From assembly GCF_016595215.1 (NCBI RefSeq), contig NZ_JAENHK010000010.1, positions 1,659,390-1,723,389 on the forward strand: 64,000 nucleotides of DNA, given 5' to 3'. The translations under genes were made by a program, and so were the position numbers. The DNA is from Chryseobacterium paridis (lineage in GTDB: Bacteria; Bacteroidota; Bacteroidia; Flavobacteriales; Weeksellaceae). This document shows, piece after piece, positions 16,214 through 24,532 of this stretch. The notes beneath the pieces are model-generated. The model was not told the origin of the DNA. It saw only the letters and a program-made list of their open reading frames with translations, and ran no database searches. Numbering within the stretch: position 1 is the stretch's first letter; each line of letters starts with the position of its first letter.

Positions 16214-16708
16214 ATGGACACAACATTAATTAATATTTTTTGTCTGATTTTGTTAGTTCTGGGAATGCTTGGAACTTTCCTTCCTGTATTACCCGGATTA
16301 TTGTTAAGTCTGTGTGGTTTATTAATTTATAAATTTGGAACTGATGCCGACTTACCCATGTTTTATATTTGGATCTTTGGAATCCTGACTGTTGCTTCTG
16401 CCGTTTTAAATTATGTAATCCCGGCAAAAACCAATAAAAAATATGGGGGAACAAGATGGGGAAGCATAGGTTCAGTGATTGGTACCATTGCAGGAATGCT
16501 ATTTATTCCTATCCCGTTAGGGTTTTTAATAGGAATGTTTGCAGGAGTATTTATTGGCGAATTACTTCATGACAGCAAAGACATGAATAAGGCCCTGAAA
16601 TCAACAAAGGGAGCCTTTATTGGATTTATATATGGAACAGGATTTAGCTTTGTGGTGGGTGTGGCAATGTTTTTGGTAGTAGTACTAGATATGCTTGATT
16701 ACATTTAA
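16214..16708 (+). CDS. DUF456 membrane protein
   Basis: This 164-residue membrane protein matches DUF456: ILGMLGTFLPVLPGLLLSLCG near the N-terminus, YGGTRWGSIGSVIGTIAGML in the middle and FIGELLHDSKDMNKALKSTKGA before the last helix. It has four or five hydrophobic segments. DUF456 proteins are inner-membrane proteins of unknown function with Gly-rich, Gly-zipper-like helices. It lies 12 bases upstream of a small lipoprotein gene and is probably cotranscribed with it. Confidence 0.88.
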   Translation: MDTTLINIFCLILLVLGMLGTFLPVLPGLLLSLCGLLIYKFGTDADLPMFYIWIFGILTVASAVLNYVIPAKTNKKYGGTRWGSIGSVIGTIAGMLFIPIPLGFLIGMFAGVFIGELLHDSKDMNKALKSTKGAFIGFIYGTGFSFVVGVAMFLVVVLDMLDYI

Positions 16709-16720
16709 AAAAAATTTACC

Positions 16721-17218
16721 ATGTTATATAAAACCATTTTATTCAGCGTAGGAATGCTAGCTCTTACTAATTGCAACGCTCAAAAAGAGACGCGATCATC
16801 TACCCAATCGACCGGGACAGCTAGTACAAAAGAAAAAACAATGAACAAAGAAGGAAACATTATTTATTTTACTGAGGGAGAAAATAAATTCCTTAAAGAA
16901 TATCAAATGAATGTCACTTTCAACAAAATCTCTGAAGACAGCCGTTGTCCGGAAGGGGTGAATTGTATTTGGGCAGGTGTAGCTGTTGCTAATGTAACCG
17001 TAATGGGAACCACAACAAGACCAGTGACCTTAACTTTGGCCACAACAGATAATGAAGGAAGAAATTATTCTACTTCTGCAGAATTCAACGGTTATACAAT
17101 TTCATTGAAGGAAGTTACCCCCTTTCCTACTTCGAAGGATGGAACACAAGGTCTTGCCGGAAAATACAAAATAGGAATCGCTATCCAAAAAACAGGTGAA
17201 AAATCTACCATGAAATAG
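16721..17218 (+). CDS. Small lipoprotein with a CPEGVNCIWAG motif
   Basis: This 165-residue protein has the lipobox LTNC and a Ser/Thr-rich linker (about 20-42) before one beta-rich domain. That domain contains SRCPEGVNCIWAGVAVANV, a two-Cys motif that recurs in many uncharacterised Bacteroidota lipoproteins. The function is unknown; the two Cys may form a disulfide. Its 3' end overlaps the end of ung on the opposite strand by 14 bases. Confidence 0.65.
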   Translation: MLYKTILFSVGMLALTNCNAQKETRSSTQSTGTASTKEKTMNKEGNIIYFTEGENKFLKEYQMNVTFNKISEDSRCPEGVNCIWAGVAVANVTVMGTTTRPVTLTLATTDNEGRNYSTSAEFNGYTISLKEVTPFPTSKDGTQGLAGKYKIGIAIQKTGEKSTMK

Positions 17219-17846
17219 GCTTCTTTCCTTTTGAAACAAGATATTCATTAATCTTTGAAAAAGGTTTGCTTCCAAAAAAACCTCTGTAAACAGAAAAAGG
17301 TGATGGATGCGCAGATTTCAAAATAAAATGCTTAGCCGGATCTATGAGTTCGGCTTTTTTTTGTGCAAAAGCTCCCCATAAAACAAAAACCACATTTTCC
17401 TTTTTATCAGAAATTTCTTTGATAATAAAATCTGTAAACTTCTCCCAACCTAGGTCTTTATGAGAATTGGGTGTATGAGCACGAACCGTTAATGTAGCAT
17501 TTAATAACAAAACACCCTGCTTCCCCCAAACGTCTAATTCTTTAGAAGTCCTAACAATTCCAAGATCATCCTTTAATTCAATAAAAATATTTTTCAACGA
17601 AGGTGGAGCTGCCACTTGTTCTGAAACAGAAAAACACAGACCGTTTGCCTGATAATCATTATGATACGGATCCTGACCAATAATTACCACTTCAATATCG
17701 TCAAAAGGAGTAATTTCTAATGCTCGGAAAATTTGATTTTTTGGAGGAAAAACCTTTGTTGTTGCATATTCTTGTTTTACTTTTTCCCAAAGATTGGTAA
17801 AATATGGTGTACTTTTTATCGGTGCTAAAATTTCTGTCCAGGTCAT
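17205..17846 (-). CDS. ung: Uracil-DNA glycosylase
   Basis: This 213-residue family-1 UDG removes uracil from DNA in base-excision repair. The catalytic water-activating motif GQDPYHNDYQANGLCFSV is near residue 57, LLLNATLTVRAHTPNSH carries the conserved uracil-binding Asn, and the DNA-intercalating loop SAHPSPFSVYRGF is near 178. The length is typical. It stands alone on the minus strand; an octamer array lies directly upstream of its start. Confidence 0.97.
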   Translation of the reverse strand: MTWTEILAPIKSTPYFTNLWEKVKQEYATTKVFPPKNQIFRALEITPFDDIEVVIIGQDPYHNDYQANGLCFSVSEQVAAPPSLKNIFIELKDDLGIVRTSKELDVWGKQGVLLLNATLTVRAHTPNSHKDLGWEKFTDFIIKEISDKKENVVFVLWGAFAQKKAELIDPAKHFILKSAHPSPFSVYRGFFGSKPFSKINEYLVSKGKKPISW

Positions 17847-17850
17847 CTAT

Positions 17851-17890
17851 TCGATTTGAAAATTTGAGAATTAATTAATTTGAAGATTCC
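17851..17890. repeat. Degenerate octamer array upstream of ung
   Basis: Five eight-base units such as TCGATTTG and AAAATTTG begin four bases upstream of the ung start codon. Confidence 0.6.
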
Positions 17891-17905
17891 ATTTTTACGC
17901 CATGC

Positions 17906-18019
17906 TGTCATTGACTACGTCGAATCTTCGATTTCAGAACGAAGCAAAGCGTAGTGAAGAATCCACACAAATTTAATGATTAAATTAGAAACGTAGATTT
18001 CTCCGTCGTCGAAATGACA
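17906..18019. repeat. Palindromic TGTCATT...AATGACA element, variant
   Basis: A TGTCATT arm at 17906 and its complement AATGACA at 18013 bound 114 bases. The arms include CTACGTCGAATC on the left and GATTTC-CCGTCGTCGAAA on the right, plus an inner GAACGAAGC segment. It shares outer ends with the elements at 2571, 3991 and 63826 but has a different stem body, and it lies between ung and a GNAT gene. Confidence 0.6.
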
Positions 18020-18029
18020 AAAGAAAACT

Positions 18030-18533
18030 TTATTTCTTTAAGCTAAAAATAATGTTCTCAGGAAAACCCTCATCTTCTTTACCTTCTTCCAAAATAAAAT
18101 GATGTTTTAAAAGAAGTCCTATTGAGTTTTCATTGTCCTTGTGAGTGATCGCTACTATTTCCCGCAAATTTAGCTCATTAAAACCATAATTTAAAACCGC
18201 ATCCAACGATTCCGACATAATTCCTTTTCTATGATAATCTGGTAATAATTCGTAACCTACTTCCGCAACGCTTCTGTCTTCCGAAAAATTCCACAAGCAA
18301 ATAGTTCCAATAAGTTTGGGTTGATCTTTATAAGAAATACCCAAGTAAACCGTTTGGTTATTTTTTGTATTCTTTTTAATCGTTAGAATAAAATCTAATG
18401 CATCGTGATTCGTTTTCGGTGAATTTCTCGTCACAAATTTATTGATCACGTCATTACTACGAATTCTAAGAATATCGTCAACATTGTTTTCATCAATGTT
18501 CTTTAAAATTAATCGTTCGGTTTCTAGTTTCAT
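18030..18533 (-). CDS. GNAT family N-acetyltransferase (RimJ/RimL-like)
   Basis: This 167-residue acetyltransferase starts LETERLILKNIDENNVDDIL, the usual RimJ/RimL-like beginning. The acetyl-CoA-binding region is VAEVGYELLPDYHRKGIMSESLDAVLNYGF at about 90-120, and ENSIGLLLKHHFILEEG forms the C-terminal beta-hairpin. The substrate (ribosomal protein, peptide or small amine) is unknown. The start is supported by TACATTTG ending four bases upstream. It is divergent from mutS2. Confidence 0.88.
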   Translation of the reverse strand: MKLETERLILKNIDENNVDDILRIRSNDVINKFVTRNSPKTNHDALDFILTIKKNTKNNQTVYLGISYKDQPKLIGTICLWNFSEDRSVAEVGYELLPDYHRKGIMSESLDAVLNYGFNELNLREIVAITHKDNENSIGLLLKHHFILEEGKEDEGFPENIIFSLKK

Positions 18534-18537
18534 AATT

Positions 18538-18545
18538 CAAATGTA
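18538..18545 (-). promoter_or_regulatory. -7 box of the GNAT gene
   Basis: TACATTTG on the minus strand ends four bases before the ATG at 18533, predicting a leaderless mRNA. A TTTG lies 14 bases further upstream, closer than usual. Confidence 0.5.
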
Positions 18546-18574
18546 TTAAGACTATTATTCAAAAGTTATCTGGT

Positions 18575-18630
18575 TTCTAAATTAACTCATTTTCAAATTA
18601 TCACATCATCAAATTCACAATTTCTCACTA
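18575..18630. repeat. Degenerate octamer array between GNAT and mutS2
   Basis: Seven eight-base units such as TTTCAAAT, TATCACAT and CATCAAAT run directly into the -7 box of the mutS2-like gene. Confidence 0.65.
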
Positions 18631-18636
18631 AATTTG
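18629..18636 (+). promoter_or_regulatory. -7 box of the MutS2-like gene
   Basis: TAAATTTG ends four bases before the GTG at 18641, so a leaderless GTG-start mRNA is predicted. No TTTG -33 element is seen; the octamer array occupies that position. Confidence 0.5.
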
Positions 18637-18640
18637 CAGT

Positions 18641-20788
18641 GTGTATATAAATAAAGAAGATTTAGACGAATTAGAGTTTCCGCAATTGCTCGCGGAAATT
18701 TCTCCTTTTGCGTATTCTCCGAAAACGAGAGAAAAAATCCTTCACCTTCTTCCAATGGAAATTGAGGAAGCAGAACTGTCTTTGAAAAAAACTTCAGAAT
18801 ATCTGTCAAGTTTTGAAAGTTCAAATGCTATTCCGTTCGATGAATATGAGGATATTGAGGCTGAGTTAAAATTAATGCTGATTGAAAATTACCGACTTGA
18901 AAATAGTGCCTTCATCAAAATAAAAACGTTAACGGAACAAATTGGAAAACTGCAAAAGTTCTTTCCTACTATGCCGGACACCTTTCCCAATCTGATGGAA
19001 GATGCTTCAGTTCTGGAATTTAAAAAAGAGATCATTGATAAAGTTGATAAAGTTTTTAATCGTTTTGGAGAAGTAAAAAGTGAAGCCTCTCCAATCCTAA
19101 AGGCTTTACGGACTGAAATCCAACATGCTAAAAAAGCGATTCAGGAGAATTTCAACCGTGCATTATTCAATTACGGACAAAGTGACTTTCTGGATGATAT
19201 CCGCGAAAGTATTATTGATGACCAAAGGGTTTTAGCTGTAAAATCGGCTTATAAGAAAAGAGTTTCAGGAAGAGTTTTAGGACTTTCCAAAACAGGATCT
19301 ATCACCTATATCCAACCGGACAGTGTGGTCAGCCATTATTTCAAACTTCGTGAAAATGAAGAGGAAGAAAAAAAGGAAATTGATAAAATTCTAAGAAAGC
19401 TGACCGCAGAATTAGCAGAATTCCAACCTCAGCTTTGGCGTTATCAGAAGTATATTTTTGACTTGGACCTTACAAGAGCGAAAGCAAAGTTTTCAGAAAT
19501 GATCAATGGAGTTTTACCCAAAATCAACCGTCACAAAACGCTGAAATTAAGGGAAGCTTTTCACCCTCTCCTATGGTTAAGAAATAAGGCAGAAAATAAA
19601 AAAATTCATTCGCAGACGTTAAGCCTGACAGAACACAACAGAATCATCTGTATTTCCGGACCTAATGCTGGTGGAAAATCAATTACACTGAAAACAGTAG
19701 GACTGCTTCAGTTGATGATCCAGAGTGGAATTCTGGTTCCTGTTCATCCAAAATCTGAAATGTTTTTCTTTGATAAGATCATGACGGATATTGGTGACAA
19801 TCAATCGATCGAAAACCATCTTTCTACGTATTCATCAAGGTTAAAGAAAATGGCTGGTATCATTCGTGAATCCGATGCTAACACCCTTTTATTGATTGAC
19901 GAATTTGGAACCGGTTCAGACCCGGAACTCGGAGGCGCATTAGCTGAAAGTTTTCTGGAGTTCTTCTATGATAAAAAGAGCTTTGCTATTATAACAACCC
20001 ACTATACTAATATCAAATTGGTTATTGAACAACTACCCAATGCTGAAAATGCAGCTATGTTGTTTAATGAAGAAACTTTAGAGCCAATGTATAAATTGGA
20101 AGTTGGACAAGCAGGGAGTTCATTTACTTTCGAAGTTGCCGAGAAAAATAAGATTCCAAGATTTATCATTCATGCTGCCAAGAAAAAAGTAGAACATGAT
20201 ATTGTAAATCTTGACAAGACAATTGTTAAGCTACAGCAGGAAAAATTTGAAGTCGAAAAACTTAAAACTGATCTTGCTGAGAGAAAAGAATCTGTTGAGG
20301 ACAAGCGTGACAATCTGCAAAAACTGAATGAGCAGCTTCAGCAAAAATTGTTCAATTTCCAAAAACTATACGAAGATGAGCACCGTAAACTTCAATTCGG
20401 TGGGAAAGTAGAAGCTTTTATTGAAAGTTATGTAAAAGGCAAATCCCGAAAAGACGTGGTTAAAGATTTTGTGAAAATCTTAGAGCAGGAGAAATTTAGA
20501 AAAATCGGGGCTGATAAAGATGAAACAAAGCGTCTTCAGGTCGTTAAAAGAAAGATCACTCAGCAATTGAAGAAAGAAGAGGTTATTGAAAAAATAGCTG
20601 AAACAAATGAAAAGATAGAAGAAAAACGTAAGATCGATCGTGAAGTTTGGATGAAAATAGGACAACGGGTTCGTATTACGGGTAGTACCAGTGTAGGGAC
20701 TATTGAAAAAATTTCCAGAAACAAAGTGATCGTTAATTATGGAACTTTCAAAACGACCATTAATGCTGATGAGTTAGAAAGAATTTAA
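18641..20788 (+). CDS. MutS2-type ATPase lacking the Smr nuclease domain
   Basis: This 715-residue protein has the MutS2 layout: an N-terminal helical core (about 1-300), an ABC ATPase with Walker A SGPNAGGKSITLKT (near 345), the segment DIGDNQSIENHLSTYSSRLK, Walker B LLLIDEFGTGSDPELGGALAE and the His loop ITTHYTNIK, then a long coiled coil (about 515-640) and a C-terminal SH3/KOW-like end (IGQRVRITGSTSVGTIEKIS). The Smr endonuclease domain found at the end of many MutS2 proteins is absent. MutS2 proteins act on branched DNA or collided ribosomes. The start is GTG. Confidence 0.88.
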   Translation: MYINKEDLDELEFPQLLAEISPFAYSPKTREKILHLLPMEIEEAELSLKKTSEYLSSFESSNAIPFDEYEDIEAELKLMLIENYRLENSAFIKIKTLTEQIGKLQKFFPTMPDTFPNLMEDASVLEFKKEIIDKVDKVFNRFGEVKSEASPILKALRTEIQHAKKAIQENFNRALFNYGQSDFLDDIRESIIDDQRVLAVKSAYKKRVSGRVLGLSKTGSITYIQPDSVVSHYFKLRENEEEEKKEIDKILRKLTAELAEFQPQLWRYQKYIFDLDLTRAKAKFSEMINGVLPKINRHKTLKLREAFHPLLWLRNKAENKKIHSQTLSLTEHNRIICISGPNAGGKSITLKTVGLLQLMIQSGILVPVHPKSEMFFFDKIMTDIGDNQSIENHLSTYSSRLKKMAGIIRESDANTLLLIDEFGTGSDPELGGALAESFLEFFYDKKSFAIITTHYTNIKLVIEQLPNAENAAMLFNEETLEPMYKLEVGQAGSSFTFEVAEKNKIPRFIIHAAKKKVEHDIVNLDKTIVKLQQEKFEVEKLKTDLAERKESVEDKRDNLQKLNEQLQQKLFNFQKLYEDEHRKLQFGGKVEAFIESYVKGKSRKDVVKDFVKILEQEKFRKIGADKDETKRLQVVKRKITQQLKKEEVIEKIAETNEKIEEKRKIDREVWMKIGQRVRITGSTSVGTIEKISRNKVIVNYGTFKTTINADELERI

Positions 20789-20806
20789 ATATAAGATTAT
20801 AATAAA

Positions 20807-20838
20807 AAAGTAAGCGCTGATAATTCAGCGCTTTTTTT
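20807..20838. terminator. Bidirectional terminator between mutS2 and a T9SS gene
   Basis: The perfect 8-bp stem AGCGCTGA/TCAGCGCT with loop TAAT (20813-20832) is preceded by A6 and followed by T7, so it can end transcription from both converging genes. Confidence 0.85.
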
Positions 20839-21940
20839 AATTTTTAATAAACTTTAACCTTGTAACCTTTTCTTTCTCCTTCAATTGAATAAAATAAACA
20901 CCTCTTATAAGATCATGAACATTAACTTTGCGATCAGCTGATTTTCCAGTTTTTATTTTTTGCCCCGCAGTATTATATATTTCATAATCCAAATCAGAGA
21001 CAATCCCATCAATCGTAACGACATTTGAAACCGGATTTGGGTATATATTGATTTCTTTACTTTTTTGATTTTCTACAGTTGACAAACTTCCACTTGTTAA
21101 AAGTGCCACACCATAATCCTCAACCTCTCCATAAACAAATGTTCCACAGGCAGAATTTGCCAGAGCCTGCGTCATCATCACTCTCATAGTTACACCACAA
21201 GTTCCTGCTGTCTGAAAGGCTGTAGATGGAATGGAAAATGTAGCAGAAGGAGAAGCACTTGTATTTGAACCAGAAAACACAATTTTCTCAGTAGCTTCAA
21301 AAACCCCATTTCCATTTAAGTCAATCCAGACACTTATTGATGCAGCAGAAGGAACCCCACTCCATGCTTTGGTTACTGAAATCATATTTCCAGTACTACC
21401 AACCAATAAATTTACTTTTCTTGAAGGATCGTTTCTGTAGTCAGTATAATTCGATGCTCCAGAATTGCTTACCATAGGTAAAAAGCCTCCACTGCCGGGA
21501 CTTACCATAACATTAGAAATATGCATCAATCCGGAATCTGTAGAACCAGATAAACAATAATTAAGGGTAGAAACAAAAATGATTGATCCTGACCAGGTTC
21601 CAACTACGCCAGAACATATTTTAGCAACCTGAACCTCATATTGAGAACAAGGTATTAACCCGGTTAGGGTGAACGATGCCAAGGTAGAAATAGTAACCGT
21701 AGTCCATGGAGACACAGTCCCTCCCACTGGCCTAAATCTTATCAGGTAATCGGGTGTAGTAGGATCAAAAGTCCATGTAATAACAGCAGAAGTAGCAGTA
21801 ATGTTTGAAACCTGAACATTGGCAGGTGCATTGGTATCACAAAATAGCGCACTGGAAGAATAAATGTTATCTTGATTTTTACCATTAAAAAAGGAAATTC
21901 CTATTAAGAATAGAAATACATAGAGTAAATTTTTTGTCAT
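20837..21940 (-). CDS. T9SS-exported protein with FN3 and GEVED domains
   Basis: This 367-residue protein has an N-terminal signal sequence, a fibronectin type III domain at about 36-112 (APANVQVSNITATSAVITWT), a GEVED domain at about 135-280 (ISVWIDLNGNGVFEATEKI, CGTFVYGEVEDYGV) and a type A T9SS sorting domain at 290-367 (INIYPNPVSNVVTIDG, ending LKFIKN). It is exported across the outer membrane by the gliding-associated type IX system and attached or released. Adhesion or substrate binding is likely. It is monocistronic and converges on mutS2. Confidence 0.9.
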   Translation of the reverse strand: MTKNLLYVFLFLIGISFFNGKNQDNIYSSSALFCDTNAPANVQVSNITATSAVITWTFDPTTPDYLIRFRPVGGTVSPWTTVTISTLASFTLTGLIPCSQYEVQVAKICSGVVGTWSGSIIFVSTLNYCLSGSTDSGLMHISNVMVSPGSGGFLPMVSNSGASNYTDYRNDPSRKVNLLVGSTGNMISVTKAWSGVPSAASISVWIDLNGNGVFEATEKIVFSGSNTSASPSATFSIPSTAFQTAGTCGVTMRVMMTQALANSACGTFVYGEVEDYGVALLTSGSLSTVENQKSKEINIYPNPVSNVVTIDGIVSDLDYEIYNTAGQKIKTGKSADRKVNVHDLIRGVYFIQLKEKEKVTRLKFIKN

Positions 21941-22166
21941 GTTTTATTAGTTTTTAACATTTTAATGAAAATTATACTAATATATTAAAATATCACTTAT
22001 GTTATCTATTCCAATTTGTTCAAATTTTTAATTAATTTCAATTTTATATATAAACCTATCATGATACCTTGATTCATTGCCAAGGTATTTCTTTACCTCT
22101 TACTTCTATTTAAGAATATTATAGATTTAGAATTATATAATTATCTTCAGAAAAGCATTTAATTTA

Positions 22167-22174
22167 TATATTTG
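22167..22174 (+). promoter_or_regulatory. -7 box of the SH3-like secreted protein gene
   Basis: TATATTTG exactly matches TAnnTTTG and lies 18 bases before the ATG at 22193. A TTG inside this box, at 22172, is in frame but is excluded as a start by this reading. Confidence 0.55.
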
Positions 22175-22192
22175 GAGCATCAAAAATTTTTC

Positions 22193-22993
22193 ATGATGAT
22201 TTCGGTAAACAAAGCGTTCTATTTATCTGCTATTAGCTTATTTTCATTAGCTTTTGTAAAAGGTCAGCAAAAAATCCCTTTCGGGGTTGTAAAAGCCGAA
22301 GAAGGTTATGCCAATGTCCGTGTTCCTAAAGATAATTATAGAAAAATTGTAGATAAAATAAGGATGCGTAAAGGAGATGTTTTTCTTTATGTAAAACCTG
22401 CTCCCGGAGAAACAGAATGGTTATGGATCAAATATCCTGAAAAGCAGGATACCGAAAAACCATTCGTGAGATATGAAAATCTGGATAAAGAAGGTATGGT
22501 AAACAAAGAGCGTGTAGCCTTTATTGATCAACTACCACAGTATACTCCTTCAAAATCTAAAAACGGAAGATCTCTTATCTTCACAGATAACAACAATCCT
22601 AAAATACCCACAGCCCAAAGAAATAAGGTAATCATTGATGTATATCCTTCCAATGCAAGTTACCGTAAGATGGAAAAAGATGCTGATGGAACTATTCTTA
22701 CCATTGATAAGGTGAAACCTTACGGAATAAGCAAGGAGCTTCCGGAAGGAATGACCGAAATCAAGTCTATACGAGTACAGCAAGTGGGAAGAGGTTCTGT
22801 TTTTGTGAGAGAAGCCATTAAAAATATGTTCCAGCCTACCATGGATTTCAATAACATTAGTGTGGCGGCTATTGACAATGATCATATTTTCATTTATATG
22901 GTCAATGGTTCCGGTGAAAACAGATACACCACACTTTGGACAATCCGGGAAGGGAGGGTGGCTCACCAGATTATTTATAAAAGTCCGGAATAA
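22193..22993 (+). CDS. Secreted SH3-like domain protein, unknown
   Basis: This 266-residue protein has a signal peptide ending LAFVKGQ. The mature N-terminus EEGYANVRVPKDNYRKIVDK with GDVFLYVKP and WLWIKYPEK resembles a bacterial SH3 (SH3b) domain. The middle (about 130-190) is Lys-rich and strand-rich, and the end forms another beta-rich unit (DNDHIFIYMVNGSGENRYTT). I do not recognise the family. A role in binding peptidoglycan or another envelope component is only suggested by the SH3-like part. It precedes the riboswitch region on the same strand. Confidence 0.55.
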   Translation: MMISVNKAFYLSAISLFSLAFVKGQQKIPFGVVKAEEGYANVRVPKDNYRKIVDKIRMRKGDVFLYVKPAPGETEWLWIKYPEKQDTEKPFVRYENLDKEGMVNKERVAFIDQLPQYTPSKSKNGRSLIFTDNNNPKIPTAQRNKVIIDVYPSNASYRKMEKDADGTILTIDKVKPYGISKELPEGMTEIKSIRVQQVGRGSVFVREAIKNMFQPTMDFNNISVAAIDNDHIFIYMVNGSGENRYTTLWTIREGRVAHQIIYKSPE

Positions 22994-23018
22994 TTCACTT
23001 ATTTCTCTGTATTATTCT

Positions 23019-23026
23019 TATTTTTG
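23019..23026 (+). promoter_or_regulatory. -7 box in front of the cobalamin riboswitch
   Basis: TATTTTTG matches TAnnTTTG and lies about 25 bases before the first conserved riboswitch bases. No strong TTTG -33 element is visible. Confidence 0.45.
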
Positions 23027-23049
23027 CATTTGAAAAAGTTTTACACTTA

Positions 23050-23215
23050 TTCATCACAGGAATCGGTTCTGCTTAACCGCAGATTAATAGGGAATCGTGT
23101 GAGAATCACGAACTGTCGCGCAACTGTAAAGTAACTAAAGTCTTTGTAAAGAATCCACTGTGCATAGCATGGGAAGGAAATAAAGATGTTACAAGTCAGG
23201 AGACCTGCCTTTTTC
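23050..23215 (+). ncRNA. Cobalamin (B12) riboswitch
   Basis: The conserved core is present in order: GGTTCTGCTTAACCGC, TTAATAGGGAATCGTGTGAG, the ATCACGAACTGTC-GCGCAACTGTAA segment, CCACTG, CATGGGAAGG and the B12 box AAGTCAGGAGACCTGCC at 23193-23209. This is the AdoCbl-class cobalamin aptamer as it occurs in Bacteroidota. The first gene downstream is an acyl-CoA thioesterase, not a cobalamin transport or synthesis gene. The aptamer ends about 125 bases before that gene's ATG. Confidence 0.93.
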
Positions 23216-23266
23216 TATAAACAAAAAACTTTCGCGACTTGAAGTTTATTGATCTGATGGATTTTT

Positions 23267-23302
23267 CAGGAATATGAGCATTCCTGTATTATTCTGTTTG
23301 TT
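23267..23302 (+). promoter_or_regulatory. Hairpin between riboswitch and thioesterase
   Basis: The stem CAGGAAT/ATTCCTG with a six-base loop (23267-23286) is followed by the T-rich TATTATTCTGTTTGTTT. It could be the expression platform (terminator) of the riboswitch or an independent weak terminator. Confidence 0.45.
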
Positions 23303-23340
23303 TCAATTGATTTCATTTCGCTTTAATTTAATAATGAAAT

Positions 23341-23724
23341 ATGACTACAGAAGAAAGAATTCAAGCATCCGAAACCAGAATCTTTAAAGCGGTTTTCCCT
23401 AACACAACCAATCATTACGATACCCTTTTTGGAGGAACGGCGATGCAATTGATGGATGAAGTGGCATTTATTACTGCGACCCGATTTGCAAGAAAAAGAG
23501 TGGTAACGGTGAGCAGCGACAAAATTGATTTCAAAAAGCCCATTCCTGCAGGAACAATTGTGGAATTAATAGGAACCGTTTCTCATGTTGGAACTACCAG
23601 TATGAAAGTAAATGTAGAAATCTATACTGAACAAATGTATTCTTATGAAAGAGAAAGAGCCATTGTTGGAGATTTCACATTTGTAGCAATTGACGAGTTC
23701 AAAAAACCAGTTCAAATACTATAA
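23341..23724 (+). CDS. Acyl-CoA thioesterase (YciA-like hotdog)
   Basis: This 127-residue hotdog-fold enzyme hydrolyses acyl-CoA. The segments VFPNTTNHYDTLFGGTAMQLMDEVAFITATRFA (with the catalytic Asp in LMDE) and VVTVSSDKIDFKKPIPAGTIVELIG are typical of the YciA/BFIT family, and the single domain length fits. It lies 125 bases downstream of a cobalamin riboswitch and is followed by a strong terminator, so it is the only gene that RNA could control. The usual B12 regulon (BtuB-type receptors, synthesis genes) is not nearby. Confidence 0.9.
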   Translation: MTTEERIQASETRIFKAVFPNTTNHYDTLFGGTAMQLMDEVAFITATRFARKRVVTVSSDKIDFKKPIPAGTIVELIGTVSHVGTTSMKVNVEIYTEQMYSYERERAIVGDFTFVAIDEFKKPVQIL

Positions 23725-23733
23725 TTAGAAAAG

Positions 23734-23766
23734 AAAACGCAAGTCGGATTGACTTGCGTTTTTTAT
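23734..23766 (+). terminator. Rho-independent terminator of the thioesterase gene
   Basis: The 12-bp stem AAAACGCAAGTC/GACTTGCGTTTT (five-base loop, 23734-23762) is followed by further Ts. Confidence 0.9.
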
Positions 23767-23937
23767 TTCAACATGAATTTGAGCTCAGTAAGAAATATGT
23801 AATGATAGCAGGGGTTTTCGAAGTCTTTTGATAAAGGTTCTATCAAGAAATCCAAACCAGGTAGATCTCGATACATTTTTCTCCATTTCATTCCGAAAAA
23901 CACTCGATCTGACGATATCAATCACCTCGAATCCAGC

Positions 23938-24528
23938 TTATTTTAAAACTTTTTCTGTTTCTAAACTTTTATTTAATAAAAACTGGAATGCTTCTCCCAT
24001 TTCATCAGAAGCACGACTTATTGCGTTTTCCAACATATTTCTGATTTGTCCTTCAGTAACTCTGGCTTCTGTCCAACTCTTTCCTGAAGTATGGGAATTA
24101 AGAATAAACGGCATGATCCTATCTATTGCACACGCAAAAATAGCATCCGGGGTTTGTTCTTCTTCAAACTCCAGCCAAAGATTAAAAAATTCTGAACGTA
24201 AAGGTTCATCAAGAATTCCAAAAATATTCTGAGCAGATAATTTCTCTCTTTCAAATTTACCTACCATTGCTTTTTCATCAAATAAAAAGGTATCTCCAGC
24301 CTCAATTTCTACCAGATCATGAATAGACAGCATTCTTATTACCCTTAATAAATCGATATCAGTTCTGTTTTTAGCATACGGAAAAAGAACCTGTGCTAAA
24401 ATGATGATCTGCCATGAATGCTCTGCCGTATTTTCTCTTCGTGAATCATCAGCATTATAATTTCTTCTCTGTACATTTTTTAAAGCATCAACTGCTAAAA
24501 TAAAATCGATTTCCTTTTGTATTTTCAT
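23938..24528 (-). CDS. HD-domain phosphohydrolase (YfbR/HDDC2-like)
   Basis: This 196-residue HD-domain protein has His37 in ENTAEHSWQ, the His70-Asp71 doublet in LSIHDLVEIEAGDT and the later Asp in CAIDRIMPFI, the metal ligands of the family. This is the layout of the YfbR/HDDC2 5'-deoxynucleotidases, which dephosphorylate dNMPs, though the exact substrate is unproven. It follows an XAC2610-like gene by four bases and is probably translated from the same mRNA. Confidence 0.88.
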   Translation of the reverse strand: MKIQKEIDFILAVDALKNVQRRNYNADDSRRENTAEHSWQIIILAQVLFPYAKNRTDIDLLRVIRMLSIHDLVEIEAGDTFLFDEKAMVGKFEREKLSAQNIFGILDEPLRSEFFNLWLEFEEEQTPDAIFACAIDRIMPFILNSHTSGKSWTEARVTEGQIRNMLENAISRASDEMGEAFQFLLNKSLETEKVLK

Positions 24529-24532
24529 TGTA

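Noticed and set aside
22550..22966. Minus-strand ORF of 138 codons
   Set aside because: Lies wholly antisense to the SH3-like secreted protein gene and has no recognisable features.
23828..24232. Plus-strand ORF of 134 codons
   Set aside because: Mostly antisense to the HD-domain gene, no domain and no start signal; a shadow.
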